From Perlucidibaca aquatica (GTDB lineage: Bacteria > Pseudomonadota > Gammaproteobacteria > Pseudomonadales > Moraxellaceae), in assembly GCF_001676655.1 (NCBI RefSeq), contig NZ_LZDB01000002.1:806001-870000 (forward strand): a stretch of 64,000 bases of DNA, in the 5' to 3' direction. The notes beneath the pieces are model-generated. The model did not search any database. It saw only the letters and a program-made list of their open reading frames with translations, and was not told where the DNA came from. Shown here in pieces: positions 20,241 through 32,911 of this stretch. How positions within the stretch are numbered: the first letter of the stretch is position 1; each line of letters starts with the position of its first letter. The translations under genes and the position numbers were made by a program.

Positions 20241-21118
20241 GCCGTTAACTCCCTGCTTAAAACGGATTCGGCATCCGTGGCCGGCCAGCCCCAGGCCGTC
20301 CAAATCGGTATACAACCTGCAGGCAGCGAAGGGAACCGGCCCAAGGCAATCCATGGCGCAGGCTTGCCGTGATAGTCACTGCCCTGCGAAGCCAGCAGCT
20401 CAAACTGCTGAGATAGCTTACCTAAATAAGCCACCATGTCTGGCTTTTCGGTAGCCGTTGCCACTTCCATGCCATCGCCACCGAGCGCCTTAAAGTCTTG
20501 TAGGAGCTGCCGCATCTTGGTTCGGCTCATGTCATAGCGACCTGGATGCGCCACCACCGACACGCCGCCAGCGGCCTTAATCCAAGACACCACATCGGCC
20601 AAGCTCGCCCAGGGCATGGGCACGGCAGCAGGCTTGCGAGGACCTAGGTATTTATCAAAAGCCTGTTGGATCGTGCTGACATGGCCAGCATCAAACAGCC
20701 ATTGCGCCATGTGCGTACGACTCAAGGCATCAGGACTGCTGGCCAGCGCTAAGGCACCTTCATACGCCCCCTTCATGCCTAAGGCCTCCAGTTTGGCTGC
20801 CATGAGCTTGCCGCGCTCAGCCCGCGCACCTGCTTGCTGGGCAAGACCTGCTTTGAGTACAGGATGCTCAATATCCACCTGCAAGCCCACGACATGGATA
20901 TTGTGCACACCCCAAACTGCAGATAGCTCGACCCCTGCGATTAAGGTCAGCCCAGTGCCGTTCGCCGCTAGTCTGGCCTCACGAATGCCATCCACGCTGT
21001 CATGATCGGTTAGCGCCAAAGCCTTTACCCCTGCGCGCACCGCCAAGGCCACCAAGTCGGCAGGCGACAAACTGCCGTCAGAACATTGGCTGTGGCTGTG
21101 CAAATCAATCAACGGCAT
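20237..21118 (-). CDS. rnm: PHP-domain phosphatase/exonuclease RNase AM (YciV)
   Basis: A 293-residue PHP protein: IDLHSHSQCSDGSLSP supplies the first metal-binding His cluster, LTDHDSVDGI the second, and VAHPGRYDMSR and GSDYHGKPAPW the C-terminal ligands. YciV (TrpH) in E. coli acts as a 5'-3' exonuclease on short RNA and trims rRNA 5' ends, and hydrolyses 3',5'-nucleoside bisphosphates. The order rnm-yciO matches the enterobacterial yciV-yciO pair. It diverges from yciB over 63 bases. Confidence 0.9.
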   Translation of the reverse strand: MPLIDLHSHSQCSDGSLSPADLVALAVRAGVKALALTDHDSVDGIREARLAANGTGLTLIAGVELSAVWGVHNIHVVGLQVDIEHPVLKAGLAQQAGARAERGKLMAAKLEALGMKGAYEGALALASSPDALSRTHMAQWLFDAGHVSTIQQAFDKYLGPRKPAAVPMPWASLADVVSWIKAAGGVSVVAHPGRYDMSRTKMRQLLQDFKALGGDGMEVATATEKPDMVAYLGKLSQQFELLASQGSDYHGKPAPWIALGRFPSLPAGCIPIWTAWGWPATDAESVLSRELTA

Positions 21119-21181
21119 GGATAGTGCTCGCGCGGTACATTAAGATGCCTGACTTTAACAGATTCGATAGAGGTAACACGG

Positions 21182-21727
21182 ATGAAAGCGTGGTTGGATT
21201 TCCTGCCGCTGGTGCTGTTTTTTGTGGCGTATAAAGTGGCCGGAGTCTATACCGCTGCTGCCGTTCTGATGGTCAGCGTGACGCTTCTGTATGCCTTTAT
21301 TTGGTGGCAGGAACGCCGCTTACAGACCAGCCAGTGGATTACCTTAGTGGCCACGGTGGTGCTCGGCAGCCTAACGCTCGTCATGCATAACGAGGCTTTT
21401 CTGCAATGGAAAGCGCCGGCAGTAAACGTGCTGCTCGCCCTTATCTTTGCTGGCAGTGCGTTTATTGGCGAGAAGCCATTGATTGAGCGCCTCATGGGTC
21501 AGGCACTGCAACTCAGCCGCAGCAAGTGGCAGCAACTCAACAGCGCATGGGTCATCTTTTTTCTACTGTGTGCCGCCGCTAATGCCTATGTCGTGCTTTA
21601 CCACAGCGAGTGGTGGGTGGACTTCAAGCTCTTTGGGAGTTTGGGGATGACCTTCGCCTTCATCATCGCGCAGGGTATTTGGCTGACGCGTCAAGGCGCG
21701 CTTAAAGATTCGCCCCCCACGCACTAA
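21182..21727 (+). CDS. yciB: YciB septation protein A (IspZ family)
   Basis: A 181-residue inner membrane protein with five predicted helices. The family landmarks are [19 protein letters not shown] at the start, [28 protein letters not shown] in the middle and [19 protein letters not shown]. YciB proteins interact with cell-envelope and division factors; the exact function is uncertain. GAGGTAAC stands before the ATG. The yciB-yciI neighbourhood is as in other gammaproteobacteria. Confidence 0.93.
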   Translation: MKAWLDFLPLVLFFVAYKVAGVYTAAAVLMVSVTLLYAFIWWQERRLQTSQWITLVATVVLGSLTLVMHNEAFLQWKAPAVNVLLALIFAGSAFIGEKPLIERLMGQALQLSRSKWQQLNSAWVIFFLLCAAANAYVVLYHSEWWVDFKLFGSLGMTFAFIIAQGIWLTRQGALKDSPPTH

Positions 21728-21741
21728 TTCTGGAGTTGAAC

Positions 21742-22041
21742 ATGTGGTACGCCATTATTTCTGAAGATGCGCCTAATACCCTCGCGCAAAGACTGGAACA
21801 TCGACCAGCTCATGTCGCGCGCCTTCAGGAACTGCATCAGCAGGGCCGCTTATTGCTGGCCGGTCCGCACCCCGCCATTGATTCCGAAGATCCGGGTCCT
21901 TCAGGCTTCACCGGCAGCTTAGTGGTCGCCGAATTTGCGTCCTTGAGCGACGCTCAGGCTTTCGCGGATGCCGATCCGTTTGTTGCAGCCGGTGTGTATG
22001 CTCGCGTCAGCGTCAAACCTTTCCGCAAGACCCTGCCCTAA
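21742..22041 (+). CDS. yciI: YciI family protein
   Basis: A 99-residue ferredoxin-fold protein of the YciI family ([14 protein letters not shown], with [21 protein letters not shown] carrying the conserved His and the Asp-containing [13 protein letters not shown]). Catalytic function is not established for the family. I use ATG 21742, preceded by CTGGAG; a TTG two codons upstream is the longer alternative. It follows yciB by 14 bases and precedes the FAD oxidase by 2. Confidence 0.9.
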   Translation: MWYAIISEDAPNTLAQRLEHRPAHVARLQELHQQGRLLLAGPHPAIDSEDPGPSGFTGSLVVAEFASLSDAQAFADADPFVAAGVYARVSVKPFRKTLP

Positions 22042-22043
22042 CG

Positions 22044-23264
22044 TTGCACACTCAAAGCCCTCAACAGCTCACTATCGTTGGCGCCGGCATTGCTGGCGCC
22101 AGCTTGGCATGGCTGATGGCCGACCATGGCTGGCAGGTACGAGTGCTGGACGCAGCCACGCCGGGAAGTGGCGGCTCAGGTAACGCAGCAGCGATTTTGT
22201 ACCCAAAGTTAGTCAGTGCCGAGCTCACCCCCGAGCACATTCAGTCCCAAGCCTTTTTGCATACGCTTAAGGTGCTAGAGGATCCACGTTTAGCACCACA
22301 CTTTCAGGCCAGTGGCGTTCTTTGGCTACAAACTCGAAAACAGCATGTGGATATCGGGCCGGATCATCCGTGGTGGCAGAGTCAGGTCTGGTCGCTTAAC
22401 GCAGAAGAGGCCAGCGCAAAGGCGGGCGTAGCCCTCCATCACCCTGCCCTTTGGCTACCCAATGCCGGATTAATTCACCCGGAAGGTTTGTTAGCGAGCC
22501 TGCTGGCACATAAAAATATTGAGTTGCTGACGCATCACGAAGTAACCGAAATCAGCCCAAATCATTCGGGCTGGCACATTCAGGTGCAGCCGGGTCATCA
22601 GCGTGAACCCATCACGTTGGACGCTAAGCACCTGGTGCTTGCCGTGGCGGGTGGTGCACAGCAACTATTAGCCACGCAACATCTGCCGTTAAAACCTGTA
22701 CGCGGACAGATCACCACGCTGAAACGTCCCTTAGCGCTAAAAACAACGCTCTGCTACGGCGGCTACCTTACCCCAGGCTTTCATGGCCAGCATGTCTTAG
22801 GTGCGACGTTTCAGCCAGGTCGCTCAGACACCTCGCCTTGTCACCAAGATCAACTCGCCAATGCCTCAGCCTTACTGGATGCCGTGCCGAGCCTGACCAC
22901 GCAGATTGGACTACACGAGAACGTGATGAGCTGGTCTGCTCGTGCCAGTGTGCGTTGGCAAACACCGGACTACTTGCCTATGGTGGGATGGCTACCTTGG
23001 CCCGCTGACTACGAGCGACTGCTTAGCACCCGCGTGGCGAGCAGACCAATGCCGGAGGAAATTCAAGAACTGCCGAAAATTGGCATTAGCTTAGGGCACG
23101 GGTCTAAAGGTTTTAGCCAAGCTTGGCTGGCCGCTGACCTACTTTGCCAAGCACTACTGGCTAAGCCTCAAGCGCAACACAGCGACTTACAGGAGCGCCT
23201 AAGGCCAGATCGTTTTCTCTTGAAAGCGTGGAAGCGTGGTCAGTTACGCTCAACCGCGCCTTAA
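22044..23264 (+). CDS. FAD-dependent oxidase like the MnmC C-terminal domain
   Basis: A 406-residue D-amino-acid-oxidase-fold flavoprotein. The dinucleotide motif IVGAGIAGASLAW is at residues 11-23, then GSGGSGNAAAILYPK, PVRGQIT and a late RASVRWQTPDYLPMVG with LGHGSKGFSQA. These match the oxidase half of MnmC, which removes the carboxymethyl group of cmnm5s2U34 in tRNA. The methyltransferase half is absent. The start appears to be a rare TTG at 22044, two bases after the yciI stop, because no ATG precedes the FAD motif in frame. The tRNA role is inferred. Confidence 0.75.
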   Translation: MHTQSPQQLTIVGAGIAGASLAWLMADHGWQVRVLDAATPGSGGSGNAAAILYPKLVSAELTPEHIQSQAFLHTLKVLEDPRLAPHFQASGVLWLQTRKQHVDIGPDHPWWQSQVWSLNAEEASAKAGVALHHPALWLPNAGLIHPEGLLASLLAHKNIELLTHHEVTEISPNHSGWHIQVQPGHQREPITLDAKHLVLAVAGGAQQLLATQHLPLKPVRGQITTLKRPLALKTTLCYGGYLTPGFHGQHVLGATFQPGRSDTSPCHQDQLANASALLDAVPSLTTQIGLHENVMSWSARASVRWQTPDYLPMVGWLPWPADYERLLSTRVASRPMPEEIQELPKIGISLGHGSKGFSQAWLAADLLCQALLAKPQAQHSDLQERLRPDRFLLKAWKRGQLRSTAP

Positions 23265-23266
23265 GC

Positions 23267-23862
23267 TTATTGACTGAGGGGGCAGCCAGTGAGTTGTTGA
23301 CGGTATTTGCCTTCGGTTTCACGAACACGCTCGGCATAACGAACCAACCACGGTTTTGCCAAATATGAATTGCGCGAAAAGCCACCCCGACCTTCGTGGT
23401 AGGCCAAGTACAAGTTATACGCGTCGTCGGCTCGAATACCGATCTCTCGCGTACTCAGGTTGTGATACCAGCCAATGAAGTCGATGGCGTCATCAAACTC
23501 ATCACGACTAGCAAACCAGCGTGAATTCTTCGACACATATTCGTCCCACGTACCATCTAAGGCTTGCGAGTACCCATAGGCCGTGCTGGGTCTTGATCCA
23601 GGAAAAATGCCCAAAAAATATCGTCGGGGAGGTCTGGCATCGGCGCGATACGAAGACTCATGGTACATCGTGGCCATCAACACCGAGACAGGGATGCCCC
23701 AGCGACGCTCCGTACGAATGGCCGGGCTTTGCCAGGCTTGCTTCTCTGCGAAAACCGCACATAAATTTAAGGCATTGCGAGGCGGTGTTGGCATTGAGCT
23801 GCAGGCCATCAGCGTGAGCATCGGCAGCAACATCAGCCCTTTTAGGCCGCCGGATAGGCGCA

Positions 23863-23863
<1 letters not shown>
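23267..23863 (-). CDS. Lipoprotein with transglycosylase SLT-like domain
   Basis: A protein of about 198 residues with a lipoprotein signal (LMLLPMLTLMACSSMP; Cys at about 22). The body has the lysozyme-like core: RWGIPVSVLMATMYHESSYR with a candidate catalytic Glu, then GYSQALDGTWDEYV and YHNLSTREIG, and YLAYHEGRGG. It would cut or bind peptidoglycan in the periplasm; activity is inferred. The start region overlaps the ligA stop (ATGA at 23866-23863 if the first of two Met codons is used). It is convergent with the FAD oxidase, two bases apart. Confidence 0.75.
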
Positions 23864-26777
<2,914 letters not shown>

Positions 26778-26826
26778 GAGCCGGACCTTCTCTCTTGTTG
26801 TGTGAGCTGATTACCATGCACTGAGG

Positions 26827-29800
26827 TCATTGGCCGGCCAAAGCGGCCGCTTCGTCAACATTGACCGAAACCAATCGGGACACCCCAGGTTCTTGCATCG
26901 TAACGCCCATCAATTGTTGAGCCATCTCCATGGCGATTTTATTGTGCGTAATGTAGATGAACTGTACCTGAGCGGACATCTCTTCGACTAGTCTGGCGAA
27001 GCGTCCTACGTTGGCATCATCTAATGGCGCATCGACCTCATCAAGCATACAGAACGGCGCTGGATTGAGCTGGAAAATCGAGAATACCAAAGACAAAGCC
27101 GTCAGCGCCTTTTCACCGCCCGAGAGCAGATGAATCGTTGAGTTACGTTTACCTGGCGGCCTGGCCATGATCGTCACGCCAGCTTCCAACAAGTCTTCGT
27201 CGGTCAATTCCAGATACGCCGTACCGCCACCAAATACTTTCGGGAACAGCGCCTGCAAACCCGCATTTACTTTTTCGAAAGTCTCTTTAAACAAGGCGCG
27301 TGTTTCACGATCAATTTTACGGATCGCATTTTCCAGCGTCTCAAGCGCCTCGTTGAGGTCTGCGTCTTGCAAGTCGAGGTAGTTCTTGCGCTCAGCCTGC
27401 GCTTGGTACTCTTCAATGGCCGCTAAGTTAATAGCCCCTAAACGCGCAATGCGAATCGCCACACGCTCCAACGACAGCTGCCAAGCCGTATCGCTGGCAT
27501 CGTCAGGCAAGTCCGTCAGTACTTGCTCCAAAACAGCATCACTTTCTTGTAACTGCTCAACCTGCGCCTCACGCTTTGCCACGGCGTTTTGCCACTCCAA
27601 ACGCATGCTTTGTAGACTGTCACGGGTAATTTGAACTTGCTGATCTGCGCGTGTACGGCCGCTCTCAGCTTCCCGAAGTTGTTGCTGAATGACATCCACT
27701 TGGTTACGGACTTGCGACAACGCTTGCTCGGCTTGCAAATGTTGCTCTAACAGTTGTTCCAGCTCGTCGCCATCTTCACCGGCGGGTGCCGATAACTCCA
27801 TCAATTGCATCGCCAACTGCTCGCGACGCTCTCGTAAGCTTTCACCCTGCTCATCCAAACGCTGCAAGCCCGCACGCAAACCCTGCAAGCGAGCGTTTAA
27901 GGTCTGCCGACGCAAGGCGCACTGATGCAGCAACTCACGGCGTTCGCGTTGATTCGCACGCGCTTGATCTACGGCCTCACGCCAACGCTCACGATCCGCC
28001 AGTTTTGCCTCACGCTCACGCGAATCTTGCGACATCAGCTCAATGGCTTCCTGCAAATTCATGCGCGATTCAGCCAGTGACTCTTGATCGAGCTGAGCCT
28101 GGCGAGCGACCTCTTGCATGTCTTGACCGATGCGCTCGCGGCGCGCCAGAAACTGTTCGAGGCGAACTTGGCGTGCGCCTATTTGGGCTTGGATATCGCC
28201 CAGTGAACGGTTGCGCAGCGTGAGTTCACGCTGGCATTGCTCACGCGCTAACTCGCCATCACGCAACGCCTCACGCACTTCCAGCTGTTGCTCTTGTAGC
28301 TGCTGCAAGGTAGTCGTTAATTGCTCAATGTCTGCGTCCAACTTCAACAATTCACGTTGACGCGCCAGCTGCCCCTGAGCAGGATCGGCTTTACCGGCGC
28401 GATAGCGCAGCCACGTATCGCCTAACCAATAGCCTTCGGTGGTAATGACCGACTCATGAGCCTGCAGCTGCGGCTTTAGATTTAAGGCATGAGCCAGATC
28501 ATCGGCTAAATAAACTGACGCAAAACGGGACTTCAGCCATTCCGGCGCCGACTCGAGAGTAGTCGCTAGCGTTGGCCAATCTCGCGTCGACTGCAGCGCA
28601 ATAGGTGACTTACCCGACTCAGAAAAAGCCACCTCACCGACCGTTAAGGTGTCTAGTTGTTCGGCGACCTGCGCCAGTGAGGTGACCTCTAAACTTTGCA
28701 ATTGCGGGCCCAGCACCGTTTCTACGGCGGCTTCCCACCCGGCTTTCACCCGCAGCGTCTTCGCCAAGGCCTGACCTTGAATGCCACGTGCTTGCAACCA
28801 AGAGTTAACCGCAGACTGACTCTTCTCAGCCGCCTCCTGTAATGCCCGGAGTGAAGCCTCACGGCCCCGCATAGCCTGTAACTGTTGGCGTTGCTGATCA
28901 ATCTCAACACCCAATTCCGACAACCGCTGACGATTACCCTGCATGGCCTCGCTGGCTTGAAGCAGTTGTCCTTCGCTCGCCTCCACTGCCATGGCTTGCT
29001 CAGCGGATTGCTCCTGCAAGTCGGCAAGCTCCTGCTCTAGCGGACCAGCATTTAAGGCCGATTGCTCTTGCTCAAGTCGAGCCAAACGCTCTTGGTGACG
29101 ACGTAGGGCTTGCTCCATGTGCTGAATACGCGACTGCTCAACTTCCGCACGCTGGCGAGGCGCTTGCGAGCGGCTATTAAACTGATCCCAATCCTGCTGC
29201 CAGTCAGCCAACTGTTGCTCTGCTGAAAGTAATTGCTCAGTCATGGCCTCCGCTTCAGCGCTCAATAATTCGTGCTGAGGCTCTAGGGTTAAACATTCTG
29301 CCTCGGCCTGCTCCAACTCAAAACGGTCATGATCCAGGAGCTGTCTCGCTTGTTCAGCCTGACGTTCAATGGCCGCTTGTGCCGTTTGAATTTCTGCAAT
29401 GCGCTCGTGACGATAACGCTGCGCTTGTTGCACGCGAGCAATATCACTGCCCAACGCGTAGTAGCGACTTTGGACTTGATTGAACTCATCACTCAGGCTG
29501 AATTGAATTTCACGGTCACGCACCAAGGCCGCTTCGTATTCACGCTGCGAGGCCATGGCTGCCTCGAGTTTGACTGCCAGCTCACGAATGCTGGCTTCAT
29601 ATTGCTGGACTTGCTGGTCCAGGCCTCGCCACCGCAGAGCATGTAATTGCGCCCTCAGCGTTCGTTCTTCGAGTTTGCACTCTTTGTACTTTTCCGCGTC
29701 TCGAGCCTGCTTTTCAAGATGCTGTAGTTGCTTACCCAGTTCCTCACGAATGTCATTGAGGCGAGCCAAATTCTCTCGCGTATGACGCATACGATTCTCG

Positions 29801-30339
29801 GTTTCGCGACGCCGCTCTTTGTACTTGGAAATGCCCGCCGCTTCTTCAATATATACACGCAGCTCTTCGGGCTTAGATTCAATGAGTCGCGAAATCATGC
29901 CCTGCTCAATGATGGCGTAGGAGCGCGGCCCGAGACCGGTGCCTAAGAAAATGTCAGTAATGTCTTTACGACGGCAGCGCGTGCTATTGAGGAAGTAGTC
30001 GGAACGGGCATCACGCGTCACCACACGCTTAATGGAAATCTCAGCGTACTGCGCCCACTCGCCGCCCAACGAGCCATCGGCATTATCGAAAATCAACTCA
30101 ATGGACGCCTGGCCCACGGGCTTACGACCCACCGCGCCATTGAAAATGACGTCGGTCATGCTCTCGCCGCGCAAGTTTTTAGCCGAGCTCTCACCCATGA
30201 CCCAGCGCACGGCATCAATAATATTGGACTTGCCGCAACCATTGGGGCCAACCACCGCAGACAAATTGGTGGGAAAGCTCGCCGTGGTAGGGTCCACAAA
30301 GGATTTGAAGCCCGCCAGCTTGATGGATTTTAAACGCAT
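26827..30339 (-). CDS. smc: Chromosome segregation protein SMC
   Basis: A 1170-residue SMC ATPase. The Walker A GPNGCGKSNI is at residues 32-41. Two long coiled coils rich in Glu, Gln and Arg flank a hinge (about 500-640, with VLGPQLQSLEV). The C-terminal head has the signature LLSGGEKALTALSLVFSIF and Walker B PFCMLDEVDAPLDDANV. With ScpA and ScpB (17311-18285 and 16755-17321) it forms the condensin that compacts and separates chromosomes. The presence of smc with scpAB, rather than mukBEF, places the lineage outside the Enterobacterales. It is followed by zipA after 49 bases. Confidence 0.97.
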   Translation of the reverse strand: MRLKSIKLAGFKSFVDPTTASFPTNLSAVVGPNGCGKSNIIDAVRWVMGESSAKNLRGESMTDVIFNGAVGRKPVGQASIELIFDNADGSLGGEWAQYAEISIKRVVTRDARSDYFLNSTRCRRKDITDIFLGTGLGPRSYAIIEQGMISRLIESKPEELRVYIEEAAGISKYKERRRETENRMRHTRENLARLNDIREELGKQLQHLEKQARDAEKYKECKLEERTLRAQLHALRWRGLDQQVQQYEASIRELAVKLEAAMASQREYEAALVRDREIQFSLSDEFNQVQSRYYALGSDIARVQQAQRYRHERIAEIQTAQAAIERQAEQARQLLDHDRFELEQAEAECLTLEPQHELLSAEAEAMTEQLLSAEQQLADWQQDWDQFNSRSQAPRQRAEVEQSRIQHMEQALRRHQERLARLEQEQSALNAGPLEQELADLQEQSAEQAMAVEASEGQLLQASEAMQGNRQRLSELGVEIDQQRQQLQAMRGREASLRALQEAAEKSQSAVNSWLQARGIQGQALAKTLRVKAGWEAAVETVLGPQLQSLEVTSLAQVAEQLDTLTVGEVAFSESGKSPIALQSTRDWPTLATTLESAPEWLKSRFASVYLADDLAHALNLKPQLQAHESVITTEGYWLGDTWLRYRAGKADPAQGQLARQRELLKLDADIEQLTTTLQQLQEQQLEVREALRDGELAREQCQRELTLRNRSLGDIQAQIGARQVRLEQFLARRERIGQDMQEVARQAQLDQESLAESRMNLQEAIELMSQDSREREAKLADRERWREAVDQARANQRERRELLHQCALRRQTLNARLQGLRAGLQRLDEQGESLRERREQLAMQLMELSAPAGEDGDELEQLLEQHLQAEQALSQVRNQVDVIQQQLREAESGRTRADQQVQITRDSLQSMRLEWQNAVAKREAQVEQLQESDAVLEQVLTDLPDDASDTAWQLSLERVAIRIARLGAINLAAIEEYQAQAERKNYLDLQDADLNEALETLENAIRKIDRETRALFKETFEKVNAGLQALFPKVFGGGTAYLELTDEDLLEAGVTIMARPPGKRNSTIHLLSGGEKALTALSLVFSIFQLNPAPFCMLDEVDAPLDDANVGRFARLVEEMSAQVQFIYITHNKIAMEMAQQLMGVTMQEPGVSRLVSVNVDEAAALAGQ

Positions 30340-30348
30340 ACTGTTTCC

Positions 30349-31044
30349 TTAACGGCGGTGCCGACGAGCCCAAGCCATCTCAATTTGCTTAACGCGAAAG
30401 AGCGACTCCAGCACTAAATTTCGTTGATGCATCACAAATTCTTCTAGGTATTCCGCGGCGCGCTCAGACTGCCTGAGCAAGACCGCATCGAGAAGCCCTC
30501 GTAAAAAGCTAAAGGACTCCTCGAGCTCACGCTTATTCATCTGCAACGCCAAGTAATAGGCACGGCGAACGGATGGCTGCATATCCTTGAGCTGCTGATC
30601 CAAATAGGGGTTAGCTGCAAATACAGAAGCCGATTTCAACCACTCCAGGCTGCGCTCAAAAAACAGCTCCGTATCTTCCTCAACAACAGCCTCTTGGATG
30701 TGCTGAATACCCTCCATAAAGGGCTCAAGACTGGTTTGCTGCCACACCTCAGCCCACCGCCTAACCACCAAGCTCAGTTGCAGGTTCAGCACTTCATATA
30801 AACTTTTCACCAGTGCTGGAGTTAACTCCGTCACAACTGCGCCGCGACGCGGAAAAATATCAATGAGATGCCGACGCTGCAAAATCAATAGCGCCTCACG
30901 CACTGAGCCGCGACTGACTTCCAACTCCGCGACAATACGCATTTCCTGAATGCGTTCGCCCTCGACCAAATCGCCGGTAACGATCTGCCTTTCGAGATGA
31001 TGCGCAATTTGTTCAGCGAGACTGTCTTGAGCGCGAAACGTCAT
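30349..31044 (-). CDS. GntR-family regulator with FCD domain
   Basis: A 231-residue FadR-type regulator. The winged helix is visible at about 8-70 (LAEQIAHHLERQIVTGDLVEGERIQEMRIVAELEVSRGSVREALLILQ), followed by the all-helical FCD ligand domain. I use ATG 31044; the TTG at 31128 is unsupported. It ends 9 bases before smc and is divergent from the sulfite reductase gene. A FadR-subfamily operator-like site TTGTTGGACAA lies at 31118-31128, in the shared gap. The effector is unknown. Confidence 0.88.
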   Translation of the reverse strand: MTFRAQDSLAEQIAHHLERQIVTGDLVEGERIQEMRIVAELEVSRGSVREALLILQRRHLIDIFPRRGAVVTELTPALVKSLYEVLNLQLSLVVRRWAEVWQQTSLEPFMEGIQHIQEAVVEEDTELFFERSLEWLKSASVFAANPYLDQQLKDMQPSVRRAYYLALQMNKRELEESFSFLRGLLDAVLLRQSERAAEYLEEFVMHQRNLVLESLFRVKQIEMAWARRHRR

Positions 31045-31117
31045 AGGAAAAAAGCTACTCTTTACGGATGCTCGGCATCCTAGCACAGGCTTTTGAGCTT
31101 GCCGGTTCGTTCGTCGA

Positions 31118-31128
31118 TTGTTGGACAA
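31118..31128. promoter_or_regulatory. GntR/FCD-type operator candidate
   Basis: TTGTTGGACAA fits TNGTNNNACNA, the consensus described for FadR-subfamily GntR regulators. It lies in the 205-base gap between the divergent GntR gene and the reductase gene. It overlaps a possible -35 (TGGACA at 31122-31127) with TAATAA 18 bases on. Binding by the adjacent GntR protein is inferred. Confidence 0.5.
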
Positions 31129-31249
31129 ACTGTACGCATATTCTTTAATAAAGCAGCATTACTGATAAGCACGGTCAACAAATTCCATTTTCACTGACGA
31201 GTCTGCGCTGTTATTCTGCGCGCCTTCTATACCCTGTGGATGAACCCGC

Positions 31250-32911
31250 ATGTATCGCTACGATGCGTATGACCAAAAAATTGTCGACGACCGCGTTCGC
31301 CAGTTCCGTGACCAAACTCAGCGCTACCTCGCTGGCCAGCTCAGCGAAGATGAGTTCCGCCCATTGCGCTTGCAGAACGGTCTCTATGTTCAGCGCTATG
31401 CGCCCATGCTGCGCATTGCTGTGCCGTACGGCATGCTCTCTAGCGATCAGCTGCGCAAAATTGCGGATATCTCCCGTCATTACGATCGTGGCTATGCTCA
31501 TGTCAGCACACGTCAGAATTTCCAGCTGAACTGGCCTGCCCTAGCCGATGTGCCAGAAATTCTGGCGGAGTTAGCTCAGGTCGAGATGCATGCCATCCAA
31601 ACCAGTGGTAACTGTATTCGCAACACCACCACCGACCAATTCGCGGGTGTTGTCGCCGGTGAGATTGAAGATCCGCGCCCTACCTGCGAATTGATCCGTC
31701 AGTGGTCGACCTTCCATCCGGAATTCGCCTTCCTGCCGCGCAAGTTCAAAATTGCCGTGAACGCACTTCCTGAGATTGATCGTGCCGCCACACAGGTGCA
31801 TGACATTGGTGTGTACATTGTTCGCAATGCCGCGGGTGAAGTTGGCTACAAAATCATGGTGGGTGGCGGCCTGGGTCGAACCCCCATCATTGGCTCCATT
31901 ATTCGTGAGTTCCTGCCGCGTCAGGATTTGATCGCCTATTTGGATGCCGTGCTGCGCGTGTACAACCTGCATGGTCGCCGCGACAACAAATACAAAGCCC
32001 GTATCAAAATCTTGGTTAAGGCCCTCACCCCTGCGGTCTTTGCCGAGCAAGTGGAAGCCGAGTTCAAGCATCTTCAAAACGGTCCATTGACTGTTCCGAG
32101 TGCTGAATTTGAGCGCCTTGCCAGCTTCTTTACAGCGCCTGCTTATGAGTCGCTGCCCGCCATTGCCGCTGAGCTCACCGCTGCTCGCGCACATGATGCC
32201 GTGTTTGATAACTGGGTCCATCGCAATGTGTCGGCACATAAAGTGCCGGGCTACGCCATTGTCACGTTATCGCTGAAGCAAGTGGGTATTGCGCCCGGTG
32301 ATATCACCGCCGAACAAATGGAAGCCGTTGCTGGCCTCGCGGACACGTTCAGCTTTGGTGAGTTACGCACCACGCACGAACAAAACATCGTGCTTGCCGA
32401 TGTGAAGCAATCGGATCTGCCAGCGCTTTACGCTGAATTGAAAACATTGGGTTTTGACACTGCCAACATCGGCTTCCTGACCAACATCATCTGCTGCCCC
32501 GGTGGAGACTACTGCTCGCTGGCCAATGCCAAATCCATCCCCATTGCCGAAGCAATCCAACGTCGCTATCAGGATCTGGAAGAGGTGTATGACCTCGGCC
32601 CGCTCGACCTGAATATCTCGGGTTGTATGAATGCCTGCGGTCATCACCATGTGGGCCATATCGGGATTCTCGGTGTGGACAAGAAAGGCGCCGAGTTCTA
32701 CCAAGTTTCATTAGGTGGCTCGTCCGGGCACGATGCCAGCATTGGCGACATCCTTGGCCCATCGTTTGAAGCCGATGACATGGCGGAAGTGATTGAGGAA
32801 ATCCTCAATACCTACCTCGATCTGCGTCAGTCCGGCGAGACATTCCTCAGCACTTACCGTCGTGTCGGCATTGCCGTCTTTAAGGAGCGCGTTTATGCCA
32901 ACGCTGATTAA
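31250..32911 (+). CDS. cysI: Siroheme/4Fe-4S sulfite (or nitrite) reductase
   Basis: A 553-residue two-repeat NiR/SiR protein. Each half has a parachute segment, and the C-terminal half carries the cluster ligands: CCPGGDYCSLA near 425 and SGCMNACGHHHVGHIG near 460, which bind the 4Fe-4S cluster and siroheme. It reduces sulfite to sulfide with six electrons, most likely taken from ferredoxin or a flavoprotein not encoded here. Followed by a DUF934 gene that overlaps by 17 bases, the pair found in Pseudomonas. Assimilatory sulfite reduction is preferred; nitrite reduction cannot be excluded. Confidence 0.88.
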   Translation: MYRYDAYDQKIVDDRVRQFRDQTQRYLAGQLSEDEFRPLRLQNGLYVQRYAPMLRIAVPYGMLSSDQLRKIADISRHYDRGYAHVSTRQNFQLNWPALADVPEILAELAQVEMHAIQTSGNCIRNTTTDQFAGVVAGEIEDPRPTCELIRQWSTFHPEFAFLPRKFKIAVNALPEIDRAATQVHDIGVYIVRNAAGEVGYKIMVGGGLGRTPIIGSIIREFLPRQDLIAYLDAVLRVYNLHGRRDNKYKARIKILVKALTPAVFAEQVEAEFKHLQNGPLTVPSAEFERLASFFTAPAYESLPAIAAELTAARAHDAVFDNWVHRNVSAHKVPGYAIVTLSLKQVGIAPGDITAEQMEAVAGLADTFSFGELRTTHEQNIVLADVKQSDLPALYAELKTLGFDTANIGFLTNIICCPGGDYCSLANAKSIPIAEAIQRRYQDLEEVYDLGPLDLNISGCMNACGHHHVGHIGILGVDKKGAEFYQVSLGGSSGHDASIGDILGPSFEADDMAEVIEEILNTYLDLRQSGETFLSTYRRVGIAVFKERVYANAD

